From JAHDWY01 sp964632865 (GTDB taxonomy: Bacteria > Hydrogenedentota > Hydrogenedentia > Hydrogenedentales > SLHB01), in NCBI GenBank assembly GCA_964632865.1, contig CAZWDH010000039.1:1-31177 (forward strand): a stretch of DNA of 31,177 nucleotides. Reading direction: 5' to 3'. Of the stretch, positions 15,003-23,228 are shown piece after piece. Each line of letters opens with the position of its first letter. Position 1 is the stretch's first letter. The notes under the pieces are model-generated. The model was given only the letters and a program-made list of their open reading frames with translations, had not been told where the DNA came from and did no database searches. The translations under genes were made by a program, and so were the position numbers.

Positions 15003-15695
15003 ATGAGTAAACACGAACCAAACACGAATACGCTGGCAAACGTCATCGCCGATCGCATGCATGCCGACATTGTGGCGTCGGAACTCCAGGAAGACGATTT
15101 CTTCATGACGGGGGATCAGGTCGAGCAGCATTATGGCGTGTCGCGTAGTATCGCGCGGGAAGCCCTGGGACAGCTTCGGGCGTTGGGGGTGCTGAAATCA
15201 CGCCAGCGAAAAGGGCTGCTCGTAGGGCGGCCGGACCCGGTGAAGCTCATGTCCCAATGGGTGCCGTTCTATGGGCGCGGCGCTCAGGGCAACGAGTTGT
15301 CACGCCTGGCGGAACTCCGGTTTGTGCTGGAAATGGGCGCGGTTGATCTCGCGATAGCCCACGGCACGGAGGAGCAAGTTCAACGCGCGGCCAAACTCGC
15401 CGGCGAGTTTGAGGCGGTCGCGGCCAAGTACGGGCACAACGAGAGAGCCGACCAGATCGATCTGGCATTTCACTCGCTCATCCTCGAAATGACGGGCAAT
15501 CCACTCGTGTCCGGCATGCACCGCGTCCTGGCCGACTACTTTCTTGCATCGACGTTGGAAGCTCCGAAACCGAGCGAGGACCCGGTGAGTTCGATTCGGG
15601 CGCATCACATGATCGCCGAGGCCTTCGCGCGGCGCGACGCCGAGATGGTCCGGTCGATCTTGCGCTCTCACTTGCGCAGGACGTTGGACGACTAA
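15003..15695 (+). CDS. GntR/FadR-type regulator with FCD domain
   Basis: The ATG at 15003 (MSKHEPN) is preferred; a TTG at 14928 would add 25 residues of no protein character. Residues about 15-80 form the winged helix: DDFFMTGDQVEQHYGVSRSI, then AREALGQLRALGVLKSRQRKG. Residues about 95-225 form the all-helical FCD ligand domain with likely metal ligands in DLAFHSLILEMTGN, HHMIAEAF and a final SHLRRTL. Such regulators sense small carboxylates or sugar acids and usually repress the linked catabolic or transport gene. It lies 90 bases after the symporter, so it is probably that carrier's regulator. The inverted repeats at 13082-13131 are a candidate operator. Confidence 0.85.
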   Translation: MSKHEPNTNTLANVIADRMHADIVASELQEDDFFMTGDQVEQHYGVSRSIAREALGQLRALGVLKSRQRKGLLVGRPDPVKLMSQWVPFYGRGAQGNELSRLAELRFVLEMGAVDLAIAHGTEEQVQRAAKLAGEFEAVAAKYGHNERADQIDLAFHSLILEMTGNPLVSGMHRVLADYFLASTLEAPKPSEDPVSSIRAHHMIAEAFARRDAEMVRSILRSHLRRTLDD

Positions 15696-15798
15696 GGGGC
15701 GACCGTCGGAAAGTACTCACGTTAGCCATGCCCCGGTACGGCATCGTGCCCGCGACGAATTCCCGCGCCAATTGGCATCGATCGACAAAGAGGAAAGA

Positions 15799-16110
15799 AT
15801 GGTCGGGGCGACTGGATTTGAACCAGTGTATGGGCCTGGACAGGACGGGAACACTGCAGGGACAAAGCCAGGCCATATCGACGCAAGTGCCTGCGGCCAA
15901 AAGAGTGGGGAGGAACATGCTGGGGACATTTCAGAACAAGCCGGGGACGCAATAGCCAACGCGCCGTGTTGCACATATGTTGCAGACTCGGATTTCGCAA
16001 CTCTTATCCGAGCGTGGCAGGCCGCACCCCAGTGGGCCCGGGAAGTGTGTACGCGCGTCCTTAAAGAAGCAGGTAAAGAGGATTCCCGCTGCCAAGGCAC
16101 AGACGAATGA
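15799..16110 (+). pseudogene. Possible C-terminal remnant of an integrase-linked ORF overlapping the tRNA fragment
   Basis: From ATG 15799 a frame begins MVGATGFEP across the antisense of the tRNA fragment. It runs on through an Ala/Gly/Cys-rich linker to DSDFATLIRAWQ, then APQWAREVCTRVLKEAG. That last helix resembles a tail I recall from planctomycete-type integrase-end ORFs (an 'LIxAWPxLPExIRxGI' pattern), where the end of the integrase gene overlaps the tRNA attachment site. The catalytic part is absent. The MVGATGFEP part is a well-known spurious translation over tRNA ends, so only the tail carries information. It is a remnant at best. Confidence 0.3.
15800..15827 (-). other. 3' fragment of a tRNA (tRNA-Pro type), likely old attachment site
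   Basis: Read on the minus strand, the 28 bases give a perfect T-arm (ACTGG, TTCAAAT loop, CCAGT) followed by CGCCCCGA and an encoded CCA. The acceptor end matches bacterial tRNA-Pro (5' strand CGGGGCG, recollection). No anticodon, D-arm or matching 5' acceptor strand lies upstream within about 70 bases, so the gene is truncated. Integrative elements commonly use tRNA 3' ends and leave such a copy at one junction. Confidence 0.65.
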
Positions 16111-16150
16111 CAATGGATTGGCACTGGGGGCGCTGCAGAGAGGAACTCTT

Positions 16151-16606
16151 ATGAACGAACTTGTTGGCCAGGCATGGACGTTGGGAGCGCCTGTTGTTTT
16201 GATAGTTTTCGTTGTCGTGTTTGTTGTCTGCCTGCGGGTGCTTCCAGAAATGGGATTTGGCGGATTCTCCGCGAGAGTGCTAGCTTTCTGCGTGGCCGCG
16301 CTCAGCGCCATGGGTCTGATTATGCTCGAGCCAGAACGCGGATCTCGCGAAGTTTCCGAGTCCGTGCCACTGCCAGAGAGCTTTCTTCTGATGCCTTACG
16401 CGACGCTTGGACTGACGCTACTCCTGCTACCTCTCATCCTTTTCGTGTGTAAGTGTTTCTATGCATTCAGGGAGAGCGTTCGACTCGACCGGAAGATGCC
16501 TCAGACTCGGGGAGATTTCTCCTCACAAGATTCAACCCGATTAGCTTCTCACGGCTGCGGACGAATCGAACGAAGGACAGACGAAGGTCGAATTGAGACA
16601 AAGTAA
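16151..16606 (+). CDS. Small membrane protein with three predicted helices
   Basis: The ATG at 16151 has AGAGGA seven bases upstream, so the start is placed here although the frame is open further upstream. Three hydrophobic spans are visible: APVVLIVFVVVFVVCLRVLP (residues about 13-32), VLAFCVAALSAMGLIML (about 42-58), and ATLGLTLLLLPLILFVCKCF (about 80-99). A polar, Arg-rich tail of about 50 residues follows. The total is 151 residues. No family is recognised. It lies alone after the tRNA fragment, in a segment that may have come in with a mobile element. Confidence 0.6.
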   Translation: MNELVGQAWTLGAPVVLIVFVVVFVVCLRVLPEMGFGGFSARVLAFCVAALSAMGLIMLEPERGSREVSESVPLPESFLLMPYATLGLTLLLLPLILFVCKCFYAFRESVRLDRKMPQTRGDFSSQDSTRLASHGCGRIERRTDEGRIETK

Positions 16607-17300
16607 AGTACCAGGCTGGCAAACCGCTTCCTGTGAATCGATTTGCGCGGCTTATCTGCAAATTGGCGGGTTTGGCGGCGCTTATGGTATCGCCGCCAAC
16701 CGCAACTGAGCGGGCACACAACCTGGCACATCTTCTTGTGCAGGCGTGAATGCATTCGTGCGTCAAACGTTTGACGAGCGCAACTTACATCAGCAAACCC
16801 TGGAGAAGGACCTTTGGGTTATGAGGCCGGAATTGTTATTCCGTGTAACACATTGAATTCCAAGCAATTAGCACAGCGCCAACCACATAGCGTTTTTCAA
16901 CTCTGCACCACATGGTACGCCATGGTGCACATGTTCTTCAAAAAAAGTGGCACACAAAGTGCCACACTTTGTGACCGGTGTCGCGCGGTGGAACCAAACG
17001 TGCAATCGAGACTTCCACGGAGCGAGACACCTGGAGCGATGCGCACGCGCGCGTGACGATTGGAGAATAGAATGAACGAGCTGAGTTCTATGCCGCGCGT
17101 GTAACTTCTCACCTCAGGGTCACACACCAGCCCTTCCCAGTATTGCCGGCGGCTTGGACCTTTCCCGATGTCCCTCCTCCACAAGTCAAAAAGCCACGCT
17201 GCCGGTAAACGAAAAGTAGACCAAAGGGTCTACAATTCGCGGTCCCTGCAAAACTCTCTCAAGTTCGTTTAGGTCACATCGATGCTCGCCGGTCCCTGCC
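16607..17300. other. Gene-poor stretch with several hairpins
   Basis: No convincing coding frame is seen between 16607 and 17700. Structures present are a perfect 16-bp palindrome CGTCAAACGTTTGACG (16761-16776), a hairpin GTGGCAC-ACAAA-GTGCCAC (16947-16965), and a hairpin GTAGACC-AAAG-GGTCTAC (17216-17233). None is followed by a T run, so they do not look like standard terminators. They could be binding sites or small-RNA stems, or decayed mobile DNA. Confidence 0.5.
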
Positions 17301-17307
17301 GGGGTGT

Positions 17308-17363
17308 TGCTAGCCAGGGATGCTAACCAGGGATTGACAGACAAGTACAATCTAACTTAGACT
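17308..17363 (+). promoter_or_regulatory. Promoter preceded by tandem 13-bp TGCTA(G/A)CCAGGGA repeats
   Basis: TGCTAGCCAGGGA (17308-17320) is followed at once by TGCTAACCAGGGA (17321-17333), which abuts TTGACA (17334-17339). A weak -10 (TAGACT, 17358-17363, 18-base spacer) follows. Two GGTCCCTGC copies at 17241 and 17291 carry the same core on the other strand. The next gene starts at 17701, giving a leader of about 330 bases in which I recognise no riboswitch. Confidence 0.45.
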
Positions 17364-17700
17364 TCTCGATAGACATATCTACATTGTCATATTTCCAGTC
17401 TTTTTTACCCAAGTGAGAATGCGGTTCTGCGCCGGTGCGCGAAAGGGAACCAGAATGATGATTCGCGTTTTGCGCTTATCGACGTAATGGAACTGTCGTC
17501 CAGGAAGAAGTAACCGTGTGCGCCCCAATGGCGCGGCCCCGACCCCAACGCCTTCTTCGGTAAGTCCTGACAAGGCGAGCGGAGCCGGAGAGTGCACTTT
17601 TGTACATCGATTTTGAGGTGAACAAACAAGCGCATTCGCTTTCCTCTTATCGCAGCGAGGAATAGCAGAACGGCGCTAAACGTAGAAAGGAAGGCTCCGT

Positions 17701-18885
17701 ATGGTAACACGAGCAGTCTGTCTTCTTGCGACACTGGCCGCGTCCGTTACATTCCTGGGATGTCCAGACAATCAAGGGACGTTTACGCCAAACCCAAAGC
17801 TGAAGTTTACCGACATTACGTTGTCCCAGAGCCGGGCGAATGTCGGAGATGCAATTGAGATCACATGGGACTATGAAAACGCCAACCGGCTTGAACAGCA
17901 GTCCGTACAGGGAATCGGCTTGGTGCTTGACGGACTTTCTCTAACGGAAGCCGTGCCAATGGAGAACCATGAACGGAGTTTCAAATTCGAGTTTGGCGGA
18001 CCTATCACCATTGTGCTAATGGCCGAAGATGAGGATACGATCGATGACGACACGAAGATGGCGGACGTTGTCGCCTTCGACATTCTGCTGGACGAGGACG
18101 CGTTCTTCGAATTGGACTTTCGCCCGGTGAATACCAGCACCGAAGTTCCCGGCGCGCCGGCCGCGGAGAGTTACAGCTACCCGCGGCTTGGCGCGAGCGG
18201 TTTCACCACGCACACACTCCGATTCTCTCAGTTTGTTGGATTCTTTGACAGGCCCGGCGAAGAAAACGGTGTAATTGACGAGTTGGAACCGTTTCTCGAC
18301 ACGGGGTCGGCGTTTCGTGCCCTTTCGACAAGCGTCAAAGAAAACGATTTCTTCCTCATGAAACAGGGTTCAGCATACCAGTTGCTATCGGCGTCGGTAC
18401 CGAGTCTGGGTGTGTCGAATGCATACGTATTTGGTGGCGCGATCGCCTACGACGGCCAAGAAATCCCGATCAAGGCGCAAGACGATTCTGAATTCGGGGG
18501 CAAGCACGGCGGCGTTCTTACTTTTGAACCTGTCTTTATGTCCATTGTCCTTGAGTACGGCTTCAAAAGCGACCTGTCCACGATCGTCGACATACAACTT
18601 GGCAATTTAGCACAAGGCTTTGTTGCCACCTTGTACACCGGTACCTTGAACAATGGTGGCGAACTACTGCGTGGCATTGAGGGGACAGTAGACATTTCTT
18701 CGACGACCGATGGCGAAAGCCCCGGTACCATCACCGGGACGATCAAGGGCGCGACCGTTGGATTCGGGGTAACCACGTCCAACGAAGATATTTTTGACTC
18801 CATCATTCAGATCGAAAACGTCGGTTGGAGTATGCCGTTCTTGTTTGACACCGATCTGAACAGTCGACTGGTCTTTTCCTACTAG
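17701..18885 (+). CDS. Uncharacterised lipoprotein, beta-rich, 394 residues
   Basis: AAGGAAGG sits eight bases before ATG 17701. The signal peptide VCLLATLAASVTFLGC ends in a lipobox with Cys near residue 21, so the protein should be lipid-anchored. After a short linker, residues about 33-120 (LKFTDITLSQSRANVGDAIE, then ITWDYENANR) look like an Ig-like beta domain. The remaining 270 residues are beta-rich with repeated Gly/Thr/Ser strands (GTVDISSTTDGE, then TITGTIKGATVGFGV). No catalytic motif or named family is seen. It is the first of three consecutive lipoprotein genes and may act at the cell envelope. Confidence 0.75.
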   Translation: MVTRAVCLLATLAASVTFLGCPDNQGTFTPNPKLKFTDITLSQSRANVGDAIEITWDYENANRLEQQSVQGIGLVLDGLSLTEAVPMENHERSFKFEFGGPITIVLMAEDEDTIDDDTKMADVVAFDILLDEDAFFELDFRPVNTSTEVPGAPAAESYSYPRLGASGFTTHTLRFSQFVGFFDRPGEENGVIDELEPFLDTGSAFRALSTSVKENDFFLMKQGSAYQLLSASVPSLGVSNAYVFGGAIAYDGQEIPIKAQDDSEFGGKHGGVLTFEPVFMSIVLEYGFKSDLSTIVDIQLGNLAQGFVATLYTGTLNNGGELLRGIEGTVDISSTTDGESPGTITGTIKGATVGFGVTTSNEDIFDSIIQIENVGWSMPFLFDTDLNSRLVFSY

Positions 18886-19261
18886 CACGCTATTTTCCGG
18901 TGCCGACGGGTTCGCATACGCGAATGTGAATTGGTTTGATTTCGTGGTTCGCGTCGGGATGAGACTTCCGTGGCAACTTGACTGGTACGCTTTATGGCTA
19001 ATAGAAGGCGGGTGTGCGCTCGCGCCGCCCGGTGCCTCGAACAAAACGCATACAAGAGGCAAGGATATGCCTTCGGATCTGGATTTCGCGGCGTGCGATG
19101 CCAAGCCGGACAGGTCCCCATTATGCCCAGCATATTACGCGGCAAGGGGGACTTGTCCGCGAGTATCTCGATGGTACGGCCTTCCTGTTTCTGATTCTAT
19201 TCTGCATTTGTACCGCTCGGTTTTGATGACGGATTCGGTCACTACTGGAGAGGTCCTTACA
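18886..19261. other. Gap of 376 bases without a clear gene
   Basis: Between two lipoprotein genes. A small hairpin TTCGC-ATAC-GCGAA lies about 25 bases after the first gene and may mark transcript end, but it lacks a T run. Open frames here have no Shine-Dalgarno and no protein character. No strong promoter is visible. Confidence 0.4.
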
Positions 19262-20056
19262 ATGAAAGACATCTGGGGAATCATGTGTAGGTTTGCATGC
19301 GTGGCAATATTGGTGATTCTGGCGGGATGTGTGGGCGGCAACGTCGACCCTATCGCGGGTGAAACCCGAACCTTTGACGGTATCGAGTTCCAGTGGTGTC
19401 CATCGGGCACATTTGCCATGGGCAGCCCAACGAGCGAGCTGGGCCACGAATCAGATGAGAACTTGCACGAGGTGACGCTGACAAAAGGATTTTGGCTATC
19501 GAAGTTCGAGGTTACCCAGTCGCAGTGGGAGGAGATCATGGGCAACAACCCTTCCTTGTTCTCGGGTGATGACCGCCCGGTCGAGCGTGTGAGGTGGGAT
19601 GATGTGCAAGAGTTTCTCATCGTGCTGAATGCAAACACGACCGGCGCGACATACCGGCTACCGACCGAGGCGGAATGGGAATATGCGTGTCGCGCGGGAT
19701 CAACGACGCGATTTTATTGGGGGGAAGACACTGATGAATCCGAGATTGGGACTTACGCTTGGTATGAGGGAAATGACGGTTATACAACATATCCCGTGGG
19801 ACAAAAGGAACCCAACGCGTTCGGCCTGTATGACATGACTGGAAACGTGCAGGAATGGTGTCAGGATCGACACGGCGAGTACCCTCCGGGGCCGGTTACC
19901 GATCCCTCTGGCTCGGAAGTGGGATCGGGACGAGTCATACGCGGCGGCGCGTTCAGTGATAGTGCACTCCTGTGCAGAACCGCCAATCGGTCTAAAACGC
20001 TATCCATAGTTTTCGCGGACAATCTGGGATTTCGTTTGGCACGGACCCAAGACTGA
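19262..20056 (+). CDS. SUMF1-fold (FGE-like) lipoprotein, paralogue 1
   Basis: ATG 19262 has GGAGAGG about nine bases upstream; upstream in-frame sequence lacks protein character. Residues 1-25 form a lipoprotein signal (VAILVILAGC). The rest is a complete SUMF1 domain: FDGIEFQWCPSGTFAMGSP, then GFWLSKFEVTQSQWEEIM, YRLPTEAEWEYACRAGSTTR, GLYDMTGNVQEWCQD and VIRGGAFSD, ending FRLART. True formylglycine-generating enzymes use a Cys pair near the end. Here only one Cys (LLCRTANR) is seen and the other position is Ser/Asp, so sulfatase activation is unlikely; a structural or carbohydrate-binding envelope role is more plausible. It is 87 bases from a close paralogue. Confidence 0.85.
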   Translation: MKDIWGIMCRFACVAILVILAGCVGGNVDPIAGETRTFDGIEFQWCPSGTFAMGSPTSELGHESDENLHEVTLTKGFWLSKFEVTQSQWEEIMGNNPSLFSGDDRPVERVRWDDVQEFLIVLNANTTGATYRLPTEAEWEYACRAGSTTRFYWGEDTDESEIGTYAWYEGNDGYTTYPVGQKEPNAFGLYDMTGNVQEWCQDRHGEYPPGPVTDPSGSEVGSGRVIRGGAFSDSALLCRTANRSKTLSIVFADNLGFRLARTQD

Positions 20057-20143
20057 GTCTCACGGTCGAAGGCCGCCCGGATGCCGTCTGCGACGCGTGA
20101 AGTGGGAATGGGCTGGCGATCATATCGCCATGAAAGGAGTGGC

Positions 20144-20932
20144 ATGAAGCTCATCCGTATCGTATTGACGTGCTTGGCCGGGTTGATTTGCATGGCGGCG
20201 CTGTTCGGTTGCCCGCCGCGTTCACCTCAGGCCGGCGACACACGCACCTTTGACGGCATTGAATTCCAATGGTGTCCGGCGGGGACATTTACCATGGGCA
20301 GCCCTGCGAATGAGGTTGGCCGGGACGACGACGAGACCCAGCATACGGTCACCTTGTCTGAGGGTTTCTGGCTCTCTACGTTCGAGGTGACGCAAGACCA
20401 GTGGTTAGAGTTCATGGAGTCCAACCCATCGGCCACAGTAGGTGGCGATCATCCGGTAGACAACGCGAGTTGGAACGACGTCCAGGAGTTCTTGGCCATA
20501 CTTAATGCCGGGAAAGCCACGGCACAATATCGCCTTCCGACCGAGGCGCAATGGGAATACGCGTACCGCGCAGGGACCGCCACGCGTTTCTATTGGGGCG
20601 ACGATACGGACGGTTCAGAGACGGGTAACTACGCGTGGTACACCGATAACAGTGGTTTTGGGACCCGTTCGGTGGGCGGGAAAGAGCCCAATGGGTGGGG
20701 ATTGCACGACATGAGCGGCAACGTGTGGGAGTTCTGCCTGGACCTCTACGGCGAATATCCTGAGGAGGCCGTTATCGATCCCGAAGGTCCGGAAACTGGG
20801 CAATTCCGGATCGCGCGGGGTGGCAGTGTCATCAACGACCGCAAGTTCTGCCGCGCCGCAGAGCGCCAAACGTTGGGCCCAAACTCTGCAAGCAGCACGG
20901 TAGGTTTTCGACTGGTGCGGGTCGAGCACTGA
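20144..20932 (+). CDS. SUMF1-fold (FGE-like) lipoprotein, paralogue 2
   Basis: AAAGGAG sits six bases before ATG 20144, fixing the start. A signal peptide with lipobox (MAALFGC) is followed by a SUMF1 domain almost in register with the previous gene: FDGIEFQWCPAGTFTMGSP, GFWLSTFEVTQDQW, YRLPTEAQWEYAYRAGTATR, GLHDMSGNVWEFC and RIARGGSVINDRKFCRAAER. Again only one of the two Cys expected in an active formylglycine-generating enzyme is present. The shared length (262 and 264 residues) and high identity point to a tandem duplication. Envelope location is expected. Function unknown. Confidence 0.85.
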   Translation: MKLIRIVLTCLAGLICMAALFGCPPRSPQAGDTRTFDGIEFQWCPAGTFTMGSPANEVGRDDDETQHTVTLSEGFWLSTFEVTQDQWLEFMESNPSATVGGDHPVDNASWNDVQEFLAILNAGKATAQYRLPTEAQWEYAYRAGTATRFYWGDDTDGSETGNYAWYTDNSGFGTRSVGGKEPNGWGLHDMSGNVWEFCLDLYGEYPEEAVIDPEGPETGQFRIARGGSVINDRKFCRAAERQTLGPNSASSTVGFRLVRVEH

Positions 20933-21112
20933 TCAGTTGAGTGGCGCTGGGATTCGATTGCGTTGGTGAACATTTGATTGTTACTTCACGAACGGGTTTC
21001 CTTTAGCAGTCCAGCCTCGCAATTAGACCAAGTGCACGTGTCCAGGCAATTGGCACGTAAGAATAAGAGTACTGGAACAGCATTGCCTGATTGTAGAATG
21101 AGGAGAGAGTCG

Positions 21113-22867
21113 ATGAACCGTTCCGTTCTCCTGGTCTATGCTCCCATTTCCCCGGATGCTGTGGGCTTGTCGCCCCCGCTGGGGTTACTGTATTTAGGAT
21201 CGGTGTTACGGGATAACGCCATTCCGGTGCAGCTATTTGACCTTCGTTATGAAGAGACTTCCTGGAAGTCTGTAGTACAAGCAGCATCTCAGTCCGACGG
21301 GTGCTTGGTTGGCTTTACCTGCGACAGTGAGAATCTCTACCGCGTACTGCACTTGAGCGACCAGCTACTGACGCGATTTCCCCACGTAACCGTCGTCCTC
21401 GGGGGCCCCCACGTGACTCAGGAGTGGGCGCGGTTTGTACATGACCGGCGAATGGTGATTCGCGGAGAGGGCGAACACGCCATGCTCCTTCTTGCCAAAC
21501 ATGTATTGGACAGCCAGGGGTCCATCCGGAGGATTCCGGGCCTTGCCTATCGATTCGACGGGGACATCCGGGAGAATCCGCCCTTTCTCGGTCCCTATCG
21601 AAATGTGGACGCCATCCCTTATCCCGATTATTCACTTCTCTCCACATCAAACTATTACATCCCGGCGGTAATCACCAGCAGAGGTTGCATGTATAGCTGT
21701 TTCTTTTGTAGCGAAGGGTCGAAGGATCGTGCATACCGGCCGCGCAGCGCCCGGAACGTGGAAGGGGAGCTGATAGCCCTCAAAGACCACTACCATGGCG
21801 ACCTGCGTTACCTCGCGTTCAATGACGACACATTCACCGCGTCACCCCAACGCGTAAATGAGATGTGCGATGTTATCGATCGCGTATTTCCAGACAAGTC
21901 GCGCTTCCGATTTTTCTGCGAAGGCCGGGTTGACGTCCTGGCGGGCCGCCCGGACTTACTCATTCGGCTGAAGGAAGCGGGTTTGGTACGCCTCCAAATC
22001 GGAATTGAATCGGGCAGTCAGGATATGCTTGATCGAATGAACAAACGCACTCGGGTTGAGCAGGTGGAGATGGTAGTGTCTGATTGCGCCAACGCCGGAA
22101 TCACCTCGATCTTTGGTAACTTCATCTGCGGGATGCCCGCTCAGACGGAGGCTGATATCGAAGCAGATCTCGCGTTTGCAAAGCGCCTGGCCGATCTCGC
22201 GCCCGAAAGAATTGAACTCGGTGTATCAATTCTGGTACCCCACCTCGGGACAGAGTTCCGCACCAATTCGCAGCAATGGGGGCTTGAGCTAATAGACCAT
22301 GAATTCGTAACTGGGCGGATGGCTGAGACTTGTTTTACACGAACTCCGCATCTGTCCAAGAAAGACGTTGAGCGATTAAGGAACCGGTTTCGCGATGAAA
22401 TCGGCGACTACATCTTGGAGAAAGCCTCGCCACTTCTCTCTCCTCAAAAACTGAAAGAACTTGTCGTGCTTGCTGCGGAAAGCTCCGCGCGGTCGTATGT
22501 CGTTAAGCGCCTGTGCCAATTTCTCCATTTCGGCCGTATCTATGTCATGCGAACCCACCCCGACTACCGATTCCTCTACGAAGTAGCCGAGGATACAATG
22601 CCTTTTTGCGCACCCGTAGGTGTGGTCGATAACACGATTGAAACTGGAGAACGGGCTTCCATCATTAACCGAGGTTCACCCTTTGAATTCGAACTATCGG
22701 TCGACCAGATGGAATACTACCAGTACTTTGTGGGAAAACTGACCTTTCAGGAGATCGCGCAGCACATGTCGGCCCGGGCGGGCATTCCCGCCGCACAGGC
22801 CCTCTCCGAATGTGAAGAAGTTTACCTGGAATGCGAAGACTGCATGGCGGCAATTTCCCTGGTGTAA
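21113..22867 (+). CDS. B12-binding-domain radical SAM protein with PqqD-like C-terminus
   Basis: AGGAGAG eight bases before ATG 21113 fixes the start. Residues about 1-150 form the cobalamin-binding-type Rossmann domain (PPLGLLYLGSVL, VVLGGPHVT, IRGEGEHA). The radical SAM barrel follows, with the 4Fe-4S motif Cys192-x3-Cys196-x2-Cys199 (CMYSCFFC), FNDDTFT, and RLQIGIESGSQDMLDRMNK. The DxHxxG cobalamin-ligand motif is not obvious, so B12 may be bound base-off or not at all. The last 65 residues (IINRGSPFEFELSVDQMEYY, then FVGKLTFQEIAQHMSARAGI) resemble a PqqD / RiPP recognition element by pattern. Family enzymes methylate or rearrange small molecules, lipids or peptides. It faces a 68-residue ORF. 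Substrate unknown. Confidence 0.85.
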   Translation: MNRSVLLVYAPISPDAVGLSPPLGLLYLGSVLRDNAIPVQLFDLRYEETSWKSVVQAASQSDGCLVGFTCDSENLYRVLHLSDQLLTRFPHVTVVLGGPHVTQEWARFVHDRRMVIRGEGEHAMLLLAKHVLDSQGSIRRIPGLAYRFDGDIRENPPFLGPYRNVDAIPYPDYSLLSTSNYYIPAVITSRGCMYSCFFCSEGSKDRAYRPRSARNVEGELIALKDHYHGDLRYLAFNDDTFTASPQRVNEMCDVIDRVFPDKSRFRFFCEGRVDVLAGRPDLLIRLKEAGLVRLQIGIESGSQDMLDRMNKRTRVEQVEMVVSDCANAGITSIFGNFICGMPAQTEADIEADLAFAKRLADLAPERIELGVSILVPHLGTEFRTNSQQWGLELIDHEFVTGRMAETCFTRTPHLSKKDVERLRNRFRDEIGDYILEKASPLLSPQKLKELVVLAAESSARSYVVKRLCQFLHFGRIYVMRTHPDYRFLYEVAEDTMPFCAPVGVVDNTIETGERASIINRGSPFEFELSVDQMEYYQYFVGKLTFQEIAQHMSARAGIPAAQALSECEEVYLECEDCMAAISLV

Positions 22868-22950
22868 GAACGGCGCCATGCCAAATTCGCTCTTCACGTT
22901 AGTGCCCATCAACGACGCTGCACCGCTTGCCTGCCGCAAGCACTTCCCTT

Positions 22951-23157
22951 CTACTGGCTCAGGACGCCGTCTTGAGGCGAGAAAGGCGACCGTAGGATGA
23001 AGCGAAATGGCCCAACGGCAAAAAGTATTCCCTCACCGGGTCCCAAGGTTTCGACCGTGAGTTTGCCAAGAGAACCTGTTTTCCCGTCGGACTGACCCGA
23101 CCGCGGCAGATTCTCCACCTTTATCCGGCTCACATTGCGCCGCTCGTTTCGTCCCAT
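22951..23157 (-). CDS. Small 68-residue ORF with strong regulated expression signals
   Basis: ATG 23157 is preceded by a perfect AAGGAGG (23169-23163) at ideal spacing and a near-consensus promoter at 23229-23257. The peptide starts MGRNERRNVSRIKVENLPR, then a Gly/Ser-rich linker, LGKLTVETLGPGEG, and a hydrophobic/aromatic tail (ILFAVGPFRFILRSPF) ending SPQDGVLSQ. The 'IKVENLP ... LT(x)E(x)...G(x)xG' arrangement recalls RiPP leader peptides ('IxVEDLP...LTxEExxxVxGG', recollection), although the double Gly is replaced by GPGEG. It converges with the radical SAM gene, whose stop is 84 bases away. It could be a precursor peptide or simply a small regulatory protein. The expression signals make a real gene likely; the function is open. 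Confidence 0.55.
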   Translation of the reverse strand: MGRNERRNVSRIKVENLPRSGQSDGKTGSLGKLTVETLGPGEGILFAVGPFRFILRSPFSPQDGVLSQ

Positions 23158-23169
23158 GAAAGCCTCCTT

Positions 23170-23188
23170 CTCGATGTATTACATCGAG
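23170..23188 (-). promoter_or_regulatory. Perfect 8-bp-arm hairpin touching the Shine-Dalgarno
   Basis: CTCGATGT-ATT-ACATCGAG is a perfect inverted repeat. On the minus strand it ends at the base next to the AAGGAGG site of the 68-residue ORF. In RNA it would fold right before the ribosome site; in DNA it could be an operator in the leader. Confidence 0.65.
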
Positions 23189-23228
23189 TCGTTCAATTTC
23201 CCGCCACCGCTACAACCTGTCGTAAAAT

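Noticed and set aside
16814..17056. 80-codon TTG-start frame in the gene-poor stretch
   Set aside because: TTG start too close to the only Shine-Dalgarno-like bases; no domain or composition of a real protein.
17364..17700. Leader of the lipoprotein gene considered as a known riboswitch
   Set aside because: I could not match conserved cores of the c-di-GMP, cobalamin, TPP or glycine classes by eye.
22878..23000. 40-codon plus-strand frame just after the radical SAM gene (possible precursor peptide)
   Set aside because: No ribosome site before its ATG, whereas the overlapping minus-strand ORF has an ideal one.
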